From: Streptomyces caeruleatus
Lineage (GTDB): Bacteria > Actinomycetota > Actinomycetes > Streptomycetales > Streptomycetaceae
Assembly: GCF_001514235.1 (NCBI RefSeq)
Contig: NZ_KQ948932.1
Location: forward strand, 302,027 to 366,026
Direction of reading: 5' to 3'
Length of the DNA: 64,000 bases
The notes under the pieces were generated by a model. That model made no database searches. It saw only the letters and a program-made list of their open reading frames with translations, and was not told the DNA's origin. The position numbers and the translations under genes are program-made. Every line of letters starts with the position of its first letter. Within the stretch, counting starts at the first letter, position 1. Of the stretch, positions 8,096 to 16,147 are shown piece by piece.

Positions 8096-9432
8096 TCCAG
8101 ATCTTCTTCTCGGCCACGCAGTACGCGGCCGCGACCGTCACCGCCGCCATACGGGCCGGCCAGTTCGGCCCGCGCGAGGGCGTCCGCCGCATCCTCGTCG
8201 TCAGCAACACCGCCGCGATCCCCGAGGTCGGCACCCCGCTGGACCGGATGGCCGGCTTCGAGAAGCTGCGCCCCGAGTTCGACGAGGTGCGCTCCTGGAA
8301 CGAGTTCATCTCCCCGCACCACCCGGCCGGCTGGTCGCCCCGGGGGCAGGACACCCTGCTGTGGGAGAAGGCCGTACGCCTCGCCTGGAACCTGGGCGAC
8401 GAGCCCGTCGAGATCGCCTGCGAGTCCATCCAGGCCAACCCCTCCCGCGCGGTCGCCGACATCTTCGCGGACAGCCCGATCCATGTGTACGCGGACGGCC
8501 TGATGAGCTACGGCCCCACCCGCAACCGCATCCCGCACGGCATGAGCAGCCGCATCAAGCGCGTCCTGCACCTGGACCTGGTGCCGGGCCTTACGCCCAT
8601 GCTCCTCGCCGAGTACGGGGTGACGCCCGAGGCCGTGCCGAACGACGCGATCGTCGACGTCCTCGCCCAGATCGGCGAGTCCGGCGCCGGCCTCCTCGCC
8701 GAACGCCTCCCGGCCGACAACCCGCCCACCGCCGTCCTCCTCGGCCAGTACCTCTCGGCGATCGACCTGATCACCCAGGACGAGGAGGAGCAGCTGCACA
8801 TCCGCATGCTGCGCGCCGCCGCCCGCGCCGGTCACCAGGACGTCCTGTTCAAGCCGCACCCGAGCGCGCCCGCCGTCTTCAACGAGTCCCTGGAAGCGGT
8901 CGCCGACGAACTCGGCGTGAGGCTCACGGTCCTGAACGAGCCCGTCCTCGCCGAGACCGTCTTCGCCTTCCTGAAGCCCAAGCTCGTCATCGGCTGCTTC
9001 TCGACCGCGCTGATGACCGCCGCCGCCTTCTACGGCATCCCCGTCGCCCGCGTCGGCACGGACCTGCTCCTCGAACGCATCACGCCGTACGAGAACAGCA
9101 ACCGCATCCCGCTGACCATCATCGACGCGGCCCTGCCGGACGCGGAGCACGCCGAGCTCGGCTCGCAGCTCGAACTCGCCGGCATGGCCGAAGGGCTGGC
9201 CCCGCTGGTGCGCAGCGTCGGCTACTGCATGCAGTCCCGCAAGCACCACGCCCTGCGCGACGAGGTCACGGCCTGGCTGGCCGCCAACCTGGCCGCGCAC
9301 CAGGGCTACTTCAAGCGCCGCCGCCTCACCAGCCTGCGCCTGCCCGGCGGCAGCGCGGTACGCGCGGAGGCCTTGCGCAAGCACCCGGCAGTACGCAAGG
9401 CGGTACGGCGCCTACGACAGACGGCGCGCTAG
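8092..9432 (+). CDS. polysialyltransferase-family protein (first copy)
   Basis: A 446-residue protein resembling the alpha-2,8-polysialyltransferase family. It starts IQIFFSATQYAAATVTAAI and contains DSPIHVYADGLMSYGPTRN, the HLDLVPGLTPMLL segment, a VLFKPHPSAPAVF motif (the His-Pro of the sialyl motif) and CFSTALMTAAAFYG with the Ser/Thr of the second motif. By family it would transfer CMP-activated nonulosonic acid. CMP-Kdn or CMP-sialate made by the fused enzyme at 14830 is the likely donor. It overlaps the upstream GT2 gene by 4 nt. A paralog lies inverted at 10805-12175. Confidence 0.8.
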   Translation: MIQIFFSATQYAAATVTAAIRAGQFGPREGVRRILVVSNTAAIPEVGTPLDRMAGFEKLRPEFDEVRSWNEFISPHHPAGWSPRGQDTLLWEKAVRLAWNLGDEPVEIACESIQANPSRAVADIFADSPIHVYADGLMSYGPTRNRIPHGMSSRIKRVLHLDLVPGLTPMLLAEYGVTPEAVPNDAIVDVLAQIGESGAGLLAERLPADNPPTAVLLGQYLSAIDLITQDEEEQLHIRMLRAAARAGHQDVLFKPHPSAPAVFNESLEAVADELGVRLTVLNEPVLAETVFAFLKPKLVIGCFSTALMTAAAFYGIPVARVGTDLLLERITPYENSNRIPLTIIDAALPDAEHAELGSQLELAGMAEGLAPLVRSVGYCMQSRKHHALRDEVTAWLAANLAAHQGYFKRRRLTSLRLPGGSAVRAEALRKHPAVRKAVRRLRQTAR

Positions 9433-9440
9433 CAGCAGGT

Positions 9441-9469
9441 GGGGGGTGGGGGCGCGGCCCCCACCCCCC
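9441..9469. terminator. G/C hairpin after the first transferase pair
   Basis: GGGGGGTGGGGG pairs perfectly with CCCCCACCCCCC around a 5-nt loop (CGCGG). It begins 9 nt after the stop of the polysialyltransferase-like gene and sits before the convergent acyltransferase, with an interspersed repeat attached on its right. Confidence 0.7.
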
Positions 9470-9470
9470 A

Positions 9471-9500
9471 GGGGCGCGGGGAACCGCGCGACCAGCCCCC
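9471..9500 (+). repeat. short interspersed repeat, short form (copy 1)
   Basis: GGGGCGCGGGGAACCGCGCG followed by ACCAGCCCCC. Nearly the same 29-30 bp recur at 50899-50927 and, inverted, at 59641-59668. Longer forms with an inserted GCGGCGGAGCCGC-type hairpin occur at 14717, 35936 and 55152. Confidence 0.75.
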
Positions 9501-9524
9501 GCCTACCCGCACCCGAACAACGAC

Positions 9525-10679
9525 CTAACCCGGCCGCACCGCTGGAAGCGCTCGCTTCAGCCGAGGCCCGAACGGCTTCTCCACGAACCGGTGCATCAGC
9601 CAGGCCAGCCCCAGCAGGCTCAGCACGGACAGCGCCAGCGTCAGGTAGGAGCCGAGGCCCAGGCCCCGGTGCAGGACCCGGATGAAGAACCAGCCCAGGT
9701 GCTCGTGGATCAGATAGAACGGGTACGTCAGCGCCCCCGCCACCGTCAGCCAGCGCCAGTTGGCCCAGCGCGTCCAGCCCAGCGCCACCACGGCCACGGC
9801 GGCGAAGGCGCAGAAGACGATGGCCTGGATGACCAGCGGATCGCGGTGGAAGTCGCCCTGCTCGCCCGGGTGCCACAGCGCCGTGACCGAGTAGCGCTGG
9901 CCCAGCAGGAAGGACATGCCGACGATCCCCCACAGCAGCATGTCGCTGCCGAAGCGGTGGATCAGGTACAGCGCGAGACCGCCGATGAAGAACGGGGCGT
10001 GGTCGCGCATCACCAGCTCGTCGGTCAGCGGGTTGTCGGCGACCCGGGCGAAGGCACCGGCCAGCGTCCACAGGATGCAGAAGGTGACGACCCGTTTGTA
10101 GGTGACGCCCTTCCAGATCACGAACAGCGCGAAGAGCACGTAGAACTTCAGCTCCACCCACAGCGTCCAGCAGACGCCGAGCACCCGCGGCACGCCCAGC
10201 GGCTGCTGCATCATCGTCAGGTTGACCAGGAGCTCGTCGGGGCGGACCGGGTGGACGACGACCGGCAGCAGCACCGCGGCGCCGGTGACCATGACGATGG
10301 CCACCCAGTACGCCGGGTAGAGGCGGGAGATCCGGGAGCGGAAGAAGTCGCCGAGGCTGCGGCCCCAGCTGCTCATGCAAATCACGAAGCCGCTGATGAC
10401 GAAGAAGAACTGGACGCCCAGGCTGCCGTAGGTGGACAGCTGCGACAGCGTCGGGAACATGACGCCGGGGGACTGGTGCCAGGAGGTGGCGATCTCGCCG
10501 TTCTTGCCGGTGAAGTGGTACATGCACACCATCAGCGCGGCCATCAGCCGCAGACCGTCCAGGGCCCGCAGCCGGCTCTCGCCCCGGGCCCGGACCGGCG
10601 GCCGTTCGGCGAGCACCTGGTTCAGCCGGGGTGTCGCCGGTACCGGCGGCGGTGCCGTGGCCTGGTCAGCCGCGCTCAT
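9525..10679 (-). CDS. acyltransferase 3 family membrane protein (OafA-like)
   Basis: A 384-residue multi-pass protein starting at ATG 10679 with GAGGAG 12-17 nt upstream. The hallmark LDGLRLMAALMVCMYHF (catalytic His region) opens the domain, followed by about ten membrane segments and the conserved FFVISGFVICMSSWG and SRISRLYPAYWVA stretches. This family O-acylates cell-surface sugars. Lying between the two transferase pairs, it probably acetylates the nonulosonic acid or hexose of the polymer. Its promoter region has a PhoP-box-like pair of 11-nt repeats. Confidence 0.88.
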   Translation of the reverse strand: MSAADQATAPPPVPATPRLNQVLAERPPVRARGESRLRALDGLRLMAALMVCMYHFTGKNGEIATSWHQSPGVMFPTLSQLSTYGSLGVQFFFVISGFVICMSSWGRSLGDFFRSRISRLYPAYWVAIVMVTGAAVLLPVVVHPVRPDELLVNLTMMQQPLGVPRVLGVCWTLWVELKFYVLFALFVIWKGVTYKRVVTFCILWTLAGAFARVADNPLTDELVMRDHAPFFIGGLALYLIHRFGSDMLLWGIVGMSFLLGQRYSVTALWHPGEQGDFHRDPLVIQAIVFCAFAAVAVVALGWTRWANWRWLTVAGALTYPFYLIHEHLGWFFIRVLHRGLGLGSYLTLALSVLSLLGLAWLMHRFVEKPFGPRLKRALPAVRPG

Positions 10680-10731
10680 CCTGGGGCCCTTCTCCTCGGA
10701 GTCGTTGCGTATTCGAACGCTACGTACCTCC

Positions 10732-10753
10732 GACGGGTGAAAGGTGAGTGACG
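10732..10753 (-). promoter_or_regulatory. PhoP-box-like repeat before the acyltransferase
   Basis: Reading the minus strand, CGTCACTCACC and TTTCACCCGTC are adjacent 11-nt units with the TCA cores exactly 11 nt apart. A candidate -10 (TAGCGT, 10722-10717) follows 9 nt downstream of the box. It is weaker than the sites at 7019 and 17167, and PhoP control is inferred. Confidence 0.4.
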
Positions 10754-10804
10754 GCTGACGCACAGAGGGCTCCAAGATGTCCCCCTGATGAACATCGGCC
10801 TGTC

Positions 10805-12175
10805 CTATTTCCTGACGGCCACCTGCTTCAGGGCCCGTGCCCGGCGCGCCAGTCGGCGTACGGTCGCGTTGCGCGGGATGAAGGACAGCTGGGCCGGTAC
10901 GGCGCCCGGCAGGGCCAGCGAGGTCAGGCGCTTGCGCTTGAAGTAGCGCCAGGTGTGCGGGTTGAGGTGCCTGGAGAGGTAGGTCTCGGCCGCGCCGCGC
11001 AGCCCGGGGTAGATCTTCGGCTGCATCGCGAAGCCGACCGCCTTGAGCAGCGCGGACAGTTCGGCCACCCGTTCGCGCGGGGGCATCGTCCAGCTGTTCA
11101 CCGCCGAGCCGTCCGCGATGTCCGGGAGCAGGGCGTCGACGATGGTCAGCGGTACGCGGTTGCTGTTCTGGTAGGGCGCGAGCCGGGCCAGCACCGTGTC
11201 GGTGCCGACCCGCGCGACCGGGAGGCCGTACAGAGCGGCGGCGGTGAGCAGCGCGGTGGAGAAGCAGCCGACGACTAGTGCGGGCCGCAGCCGCTGGAAG
11301 GCGACCTCGGCGAGGACGGGCCGGTCCAGCAGGGTCAGTTCGGCGCCCAGCTTCGTCGCCTCGTCCTCCAGGAGCCGCGACCAGCGGGCCGGTGCGACGG
11401 GGTGCGGCTTGAACACGAGCCTGCGGTGGCCGAGTGCGACGGCGCCGCGCACCATCTGCCGGTGCAGGTCCTCCTCCTCGGCGTCGCTCAGGATGCCGAG
11501 CGCGGAGAGGTACTGGCTGAGCAGCAGGGCCGGCTTGCCGTCCGCGGCCGAGGAGGAGGGGCCGTCGGCCAGGTCGTCCTGGTCCGCGGCGAGTTCGCCG
11601 AGCACCTTCAGGAACGCCTCGGACGGCACCAGTTCGGTCGGGACGCCGAACTCGGTGAGCAGCAGCGGGGTGAGGCCCGGGACGAGATCGAGGTGCAGCA
11701 GCCGGCCGATACGGGTGCCGACCAGCGGGTCGATCTTGTCGCGCGTGGGGCCGTAGCTTATGAGGCCGTCCGCGTAGACGTCGACGGGGGCGCCGGTGAA
11801 CAGCTGGCAGAGCGCGAGCGCCGGGTTGGCCTGGACCGACTCGACGGCCAGCCGCACCTCGTCGTCGCCGAGGTTCCACAGCAGCCGTACGTACCGCTCC
11901 CACATGGGGATGTCGTCGGCGCGCGGTGACCAGCCGCTCGGGTGGAACGGGGAGATGGTCGCGTTCCAGGACAGCACCTCGTCGAACCGCTCACCCAGCA
12001 GGTCGAAGCCCGGCATGGTGTCGACGGACGGGGTGATCTCGGGGTTGGTCGCGTTATTGGCGACCAGCAGCAGCCGCCGGTCGGCCGGTTCGAAGAGCCC
12101 GGCGTCCAGGGCGGCGGCCAGGGTCGCGGCGCCGTACAGCGTCGAGGCGCAGAAGATCTGGGTGGTGCGTGGCAT
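10805..12175 (-). CDS. polysialyltransferase-family protein (second copy)
   Basis: A 456-residue paralog of the protein at 8092. It shares the TQIFCASTLYGAATLAAAL opening, the PVDVYADGLISYGPTRDKI motif, HLDLVPGLTPLLLTEFGV, a LVFKPHPVAPARW His-Pro motif and CFSTALLTAAALYGLPVARVGT. The start ATG at 12175 overlaps the stop of the upstream GT2 gene (TGATG), the same coupling as in the first pair. The minus-strand frame is open further upstream, but that region is antisense-free coding sequence of the GT2 gene in another frame. It probably adds a second linkage or unit to the same polymer. Confidence 0.8.
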   Translation of the reverse strand: MPRTTQIFCASTLYGAATLAAALDAGLFEPADRRLLLVANNATNPEITPSVDTMPGFDLLGERFDEVLSWNATISPFHPSGWSPRADDIPMWERYVRLLWNLGDDEVRLAVESVQANPALALCQLFTGAPVDVYADGLISYGPTRDKIDPLVGTRIGRLLHLDLVPGLTPLLLTEFGVPTELVPSEAFLKVLGELAADQDDLADGPSSSAADGKPALLLSQYLSALGILSDAEEEDLHRQMVRGAVALGHRRLVFKPHPVAPARWSRLLEDEATKLGAELTLLDRPVLAEVAFQRLRPALVVGCFSTALLTAAALYGLPVARVGTDTVLARLAPYQNSNRVPLTIVDALLPDIADGSAVNSWTMPPRERVAELSALLKAVGFAMQPKIYPGLRGAAETYLSRHLNPHTWRYFKRKRLTSLALPGAVPAQLSFIPRNATVRRLARRARALKQVAVRK

Positions 12176-13155
12176 CAGGCGGCCACCGTCCGGGCCCCGA
12201 TCGCGCGGCGGCGCACCCGCCGCAGCCGGGCGGCGCGCTGGGCGTCCATCGAGTCCATGACCTCCGCGAGCACGTCCTGCGGCATTCTCTTCAGGGCGGC
12301 GGCGCTCATCGAGCGCAGTTTTCGAGCCACGGCGGGTTCGAACCTCTCGATTTGTCCGAGATGATGAGCCATGATCGCGCAATAGGTGCGAACGGCTTTC
12401 GGAAGCAGTTTATCGGCCTCGGGGTCAGCCGTGGTTTCGTCGATTACCTGGTCGAACGCGCGAATGAAATCAAGCTGTCGGACATCACCGATCTGGGTGA
12501 GCGACGAGGCGACTCCGCGCCGGTAGTAGACGCCGAGCAGTCCCACCGCGGCGAAGGACTCCGCCTCCCGGTGCAGTTTCCAGATCCACGGCCGGTCCTC
12601 CGCGGTGCGCAGCCCGTGGGTGAACTGCAGGATTCCGCGGTCGACCAGCCGGCGGTGGTAGATGCCCGCCCACGCGTACGCGTAGTCCACGGACGTCGAC
12701 CGGTCGGCGGGCAGGATCGCCTCGCGCGGGTTCAGCACGGTCCAGCGCCGGCCGTGCGGCACCCGGTGGACGCTGCGGGCCCGCCCGGTGCACTGCACAT
12801 GGTCGGTGCGGACGAAGTCACAGCCCAACTCCTGGATGGCGGACAGGAGTTGCGGGAAGTAGCCGGGAGCGAGCCAGTCGTCGCCGTCCAGGAACGTCAG
12901 GTACTCGCCGCGCGCCCTGTCGATGCCCGTGTTCCGCGCGGTGGCCAGCCCTCCGTTCTGCTCGTGTCTGACGACCACCGCGCCCGGCAGCTCACGCTCC
13001 GCGCGCGCGAGCAGGTCCGGTGTCCCGTCGGTCGAGCAGTCGTCGACGAGGATGAACTCGAAGTCCTCGCGTGTGTTCGCACGCAGGCTCTTCAGGGTGT
13101 CTGGCGCGTATTGCTGCACGTTGTAGAACGGCACGATGACGGAGAGCTTGACCAC
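12175..13155 (-). CDS. family 2 glycosyltransferase (second copy)
   Basis: A 326-residue GT-A transferase from GTG 13155 (VVKLSVIVPFYNVQQYAP). It has FILVDDCSTDGT, QNGGLATARNTGID and DGDDWLAPGY, and near its end SSLTQIGDVRQLDF, all shared with the gene at 7112. The two proteins are obvious paralogs of equal length. A longer open frame runs on to 14619, but that extension is antisense to the DUF6716 gene and is not supported. It is transcribed with the downstream polysialyltransferase-like gene. Third positions between about 12300 and 12500 are less GC-rich than in the first copy. Confidence 0.88.
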   Translation of the reverse strand: MVKLSVIVPFYNVQQYAPDTLKSLRANTREDFEFILVDDCSTDGTPDLLARAERELPGAVVVRHEQNGGLATARNTGIDRARGEYLTFLDGDDWLAPGYFPQLLSAIQELGCDFVRTDHVQCTGRARSVHRVPHGRRWTVLNPREAILPADRSTSVDYAYAWAGIYHRRLVDRGILQFTHGLRTAEDRPWIWKLHREAESFAAVGLLGVYYRRGVASSLTQIGDVRQLDFIRAFDQVIDETTADPEADKLLPKAVRTYCAIMAHHLGQIERFEPAVARKLRSMSAAALKRMPQDVLAEVMDSMDAQRAARLRRVRRRAIGARTVAA

Positions 13156-13206
13156 GCGAAGGACGTTAGGCGGCGGCCCGTCACCCGTCTTTACCCGGAG
13201 CTTGAT

Positions 13207-13239
13207 GTCAGGTGAACGACGCGTGGCGATGCCGTGAAC
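13207..13239 (-). promoter_or_regulatory. PhoP-box-like repeats in the divergent GT2/DUF6716 promoter
   Basis: On the minus strand three successive 11-nt units read GTTCACGGCAT, CGCCACGCGTC and GTTCACCTGAC. The outer two carry GTTCAC 22 nt apart and the middle one is degenerate. A candidate -10 (TAAAGA, 13193-13188) lies 13 nt beyond for the GT2 gene at 13155. The region also serves the plus-strand gene at 13354. Confidence 0.5.
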
Positions 13240-13353
13240 CGGACTTTTTCTCGGCCGCTCCGGACCCCGATTCGCCGTTCGTCGATGTGCTGTTAACCGT
13301 TTGTTGCATTCGGGTTGGGCAGAACCTCGGAATCGCTTCCTAGCGTCTTCGAC

Positions 13354-14667
13354 GTGCCAGTAAGTGCGACGAAGACCCGGCGAGTTGCCGTACTCGCGGA
13401 TTCCGATACCCGGTGGAAATGGGGTGCGCTCACCGCGAACCGTATCGCCCCGGAGAATTCGGACATCCGTCTGGACGGATATCTCCTGCGTGGCCGGGCC
13501 ACCCCCACCCCCCGCCAGCTCCAGGAAGTCGGCGTCCACGCCGACTCCCTCCGTGAGGTGACCGCGGTCGAGTTCCTGCGCGCCATGGCGCAGGAGTCGT
13601 ACGACGTCGTGGTCCTCGCCCTCGTGGGCGGCGGCGTGCAGGCCGTGCTGCACGGCCTCAAGCGGGTCTGGGAGGGGCAGGCGCGGCGGCCCGTCGTCGT
13701 CACCGGCTATGTCGGCGTCGTCTACGAGAAGCTCGCCGACGGCCTGCTGCTGCGGCACGGCGCGGACCTGGTCCTCGCCAACTCCCGCCAGGACGCCGAG
13801 CGGTTCCGCGCGGTGTACGAGGGGGTCGGCGCCGACGCCTCGGCGGTGACCGAGGTGGCGCTGCCGTTCCTCGGCGGCGAACCTTACGCCGGCGAGCACG
13901 ACCCGTACACGGTCGTCTTCGCCGCGCAGCCCTCGGTGCCGGACAACCGCCGGGACCGTACGTACCTGCTGAACCGGCTGATCCAGCACGCCCGCAAGCA
14001 CCCCGAGCGCGAGGTGCTGCTCAAGCTGCGCTCCAAGCCGGGCGAACACACCACGCACATCGAGGAACTGCCGTACCAGAAGCTGGTGCAGCGGCTCGAA
14101 CCGCCGGCCAACTTCAAACTGGTGTACGGCAACATGGGCGAGGTCCTCGACCGCACCGACCTGCTGGTCACCATCAGCTCCACGGCGGCGCTGGAGTCGC
14201 TGCACCGCCGGGTCCCCACCGTCGTCCTCACCGACCTCGGCGTGCGCGAGACGCTCGGCAACCACCACTTCGTGGGCTCCGGCTGCCTCGCCTCCTGGGA
14301 CCAACTCGACGACGGACACCGCCCCACGCCCGACGAGGAGTGGGTGTCCCGGCAGGGCGTCTGCGCCGACGGCTCCTACGCCGGCGCCTTCGACGCGGCC
14401 CGCGAGCGCATCGCCAAGCTGCTCGACCGTCCGGGCGGACTGCCCGCCCTCACCCCGTACTACACGCCGGCCACCGCCCCCGGCTATCTGCCCGGCATCC
14501 TCGCCCGCCACCACCTCGGCCCCGACGGCAGCGTATTGCCGGGGGCACCCTCGGCCGACAAGGAGCCGGGGCCTGTCCGGCAGATCGTGCGCCGGGCCGC
14601 TCGGGGGGCTTATCGGCATGGGGTGCAGCGGGTGGCCCCGGTGATCCGGCGGATGGGGGAGCTGTGA
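13354..14667 (+). CDS. DUF6716-type putative glycosyltransferase
   Basis: A 437-residue protein from GTG 13354 (VPVSATKTRRVAVLADSDTRWKWG). It looks like a GT-B transferase: an N-terminal Rossmann-like half with GYVGVVYEKLADGLLLRHGADLVLANS, and a C-terminal half with VLLKLRSKPGEHTTHI, then LLVTISSTAALESLHRRVPTVVLTDLG, resembling the donor-binding site of CMP- or CDP-sugar transferases. I recall similar streptomycete proteins under DUF6716 next to sialate-type synthesis genes. It is first in an operon with the CMP-nonulosonate synthetase and NeuB. The exact linkage formed is unknown. Confidence 0.7.
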   Translation: MPVSATKTRRVAVLADSDTRWKWGALTANRIAPENSDIRLDGYLLRGRATPTPRQLQEVGVHADSLREVTAVEFLRAMAQESYDVVVLALVGGGVQAVLHGLKRVWEGQARRPVVVTGYVGVVYEKLADGLLLRHGADLVLANSRQDAERFRAVYEGVGADASAVTEVALPFLGGEPYAGEHDPYTVVFAAQPSVPDNRRDRTYLLNRLIQHARKHPEREVLLKLRSKPGEHTTHIEELPYQKLVQRLEPPANFKLVYGNMGEVLDRTDLLVTISSTAALESLHRRVPTVVLTDLGVRETLGNHHFVGSGCLASWDQLDDGHRPTPDEEWVSRQGVCADGSYAGAFDAARERIAKLLDRPGGLPALTPYYTPATAPGYLPGILARHHLGPDGSVLPGAPSADKEPGPVRQIVRRAARGAYRHGVQRVAPVIRRMGEL

Positions 14668-14716
14668 GCGCCTCCGCGAGTGCTGCTTCGGGTCGTCGGG
14701 CGGCTGCGGCGCCGTT

Positions 14717-14770
14717 GGGGCTGGTCGCGCCCCGCGGCGGAGCCGCTGATCGAGGCAGCCCCGCGCCCCT
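14717..14770 (+). repeat. interspersed repeat, long form (copy 1)
   Basis: GGGGCTGGTCGCGCCCCGCG, then a GCGGCGGAGCCGC hairpin, then ...CAGCCCCGCGCCCCT. The same order occurs at 35936-35989 and inverted at 55152-55205. It sits in the 162-bp gap between the DUF6716 gene and neuA and is followed by its own GAGGGGCGGC...CCGCCCTC-like palindromic sequence. Confidence 0.75.
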
Positions 14771-14829
14771 GAGGGGCGGCTTCGCCGCCCTCCCTAGCTC
14801 TGCGAACTTCTGCGCAAGGAGTGCAATCC

Positions 14830-16134
14830 ATGTCTGACTCCCCGTCACACGAGGGCGCATCGGTACGCCGCGTCCTCGCCGTGATCCCCGCGCGCGGCGG
14901 CTCCAAGGGCGTGCCCGCGAAGAACCTCATGCCCGTCGGCGGCGTGCCGCTGGTGGCCCGCGCGGTGCGCGAGTGTCGGGCGGCCAGGCTCGTCACGGAC
15001 GTCGTCGTCTCCACCGACGACCAGGGCATCGCGGCCGCCGCCCGCCAGGCCGGCGCCGAGGTCGTGCTGCGCCCCGCCGCCATCGCCGGTGACACCGCGA
15101 CCTCCGAGGCGGCCGTGCTGCACGCCATGGACGCCCACGAGGCGCTGCACGGCTCGCCGGTGGACGTGGTCCTGCTCGTGCAGTGCACCAGCCCGTTCAT
15201 CGTCCGCGAGGACATCGACGGCGTGGTCAAGGCGATCGTCGCGAACGGCGCCGACACCTCCCTGACCGTCGCGCCCTTCCACGGCTTCGTGTGGCGCCAC
15301 GGCGACGACGAGCCGACGGCGGCCGTACGCGCCGAGCGCCAGACGGCCGAGGGCGGCACCGACACGGTCGCCACCCGCACCACCGCCTCCGGTGGCGGCT
15401 ACGGCGTCAACCACGACAAGTCCTTCCGCCCGCGCCGCCAGGACCGCCCCCAGGACTTCCTGGAGACCGGCGCCGCCTACGCGATGGACGCGCGCGGCTT
15501 CCGCGAGCACAAGCACCGCTTCTTCGGCCGCACCGAACTGGTGCGCACCGACCCCGCCCGGGTCCTGGAGATCGACGATCCCCACGACCTGGCCCGCGCC
15601 CGCGCGCTGGCGCCGCTGTTCGACGCGGACCGGCCCGGCGCCCTCCCGACCACGGACGACATCGACGCGGTCGTACTGGACTTCGACGGCACCCAGACCG
15701 ATGACCGGGTGCTGATCGACGCCGATGGAAAGGAGTTCGTCTCCGTGCACCGCGGAGACGGCCTCGGCATCGCCGCCCTGCGCAAGAGCGGGCTGAAGAT
15801 GCTGATCCTCTCCACGGAGCAGAACCCGGTCGTCGCCGCCCGGGCACGGAAGCTGAAGCTCCCCGTGCTGCACGGCATCGACCGGAAGGACCTCGCACTC
15901 AAGCAGTGGTGCGAGGAGCAGGGCATCGCGCCCGAGCGCGTGCTCTACGTCGGCAACGACGTCAACGACCTCCCGTGCTTCGCCCTCGTGGGCTGGCCCG
16001 TGGCGGTCGGCAGCGCCCACGACGTCGTGCGCGGCGCCGCACGCGCGGTCACCACTCTCCCCGGTGGCGACGGCGCAATCCGAGAGATCGCCAGCTGGAT
16101 CCTCGGCCCCTCTCTCGACTCCCTCACCAAGTAA
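14830..16134 (+). CDS. neuA: fused CMP-nonulosonate synthetase / HAD 9-phosphatase
   Basis: A 434-residue bifunctional protein from ATG 14830, 8 nt after AAGGAG. Residues 14-265 form a CMP-sialate/CMP-KDO synthetase-type nucleotidyltransferase with IPARGGSKGVPAKNL and LLVQCTSPFI. Residues 280-430 form a KdsC-like HAD phosphatase with the catalytic DFDGTQTDD (Asp284, Asp286), Thr in the STE loop, and GNDVNDLPC. Together with NeuB this gives the sequence sugar-9-phosphate to free nonulosonate to CMP-nonulosonate. The same domain order occurs in vertebrate CMAS. It lies 13 nt upstream of neuB. Confidence 0.85.
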   Translation: MSDSPSHEGASVRRVLAVIPARGGSKGVPAKNLMPVGGVPLVARAVRECRAARLVTDVVVSTDDQGIAAAARQAGAEVVLRPAAIAGDTATSEAAVLHAMDAHEALHGSPVDVVLLVQCTSPFIVREDIDGVVKAIVANGADTSLTVAPFHGFVWRHGDDEPTAAVRAERQTAEGGTDTVATRTTASGGGYGVNHDKSFRPRRQDRPQDFLETGAAYAMDARGFREHKHRFFGRTELVRTDPARVLEIDDPHDLARARALAPLFDADRPGALPTTDDIDAVVLDFDGTQTDDRVLIDADGKEFVSVHRGDGLGIAALRKSGLKMLILSTEQNPVVAARARKLKLPVLHGIDRKDLALKQWCEEQGIAPERVLYVGNDVNDLPCFALVGWPVAVGSAHDVVRGAARAVTTLPGGDGAIREIASWILGPSLDSLTK

Positions 16135-16147
16135 GGACATCTCTGCC

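Noticed and set aside
9525..11903. Single 792-residue frame ending in the acyltransferase
   Set aside because: Its first 400 codons are a shadow of the polysialyltransferase-like gene; the acyltransferase has its own ATG and ribosome site at 10679.
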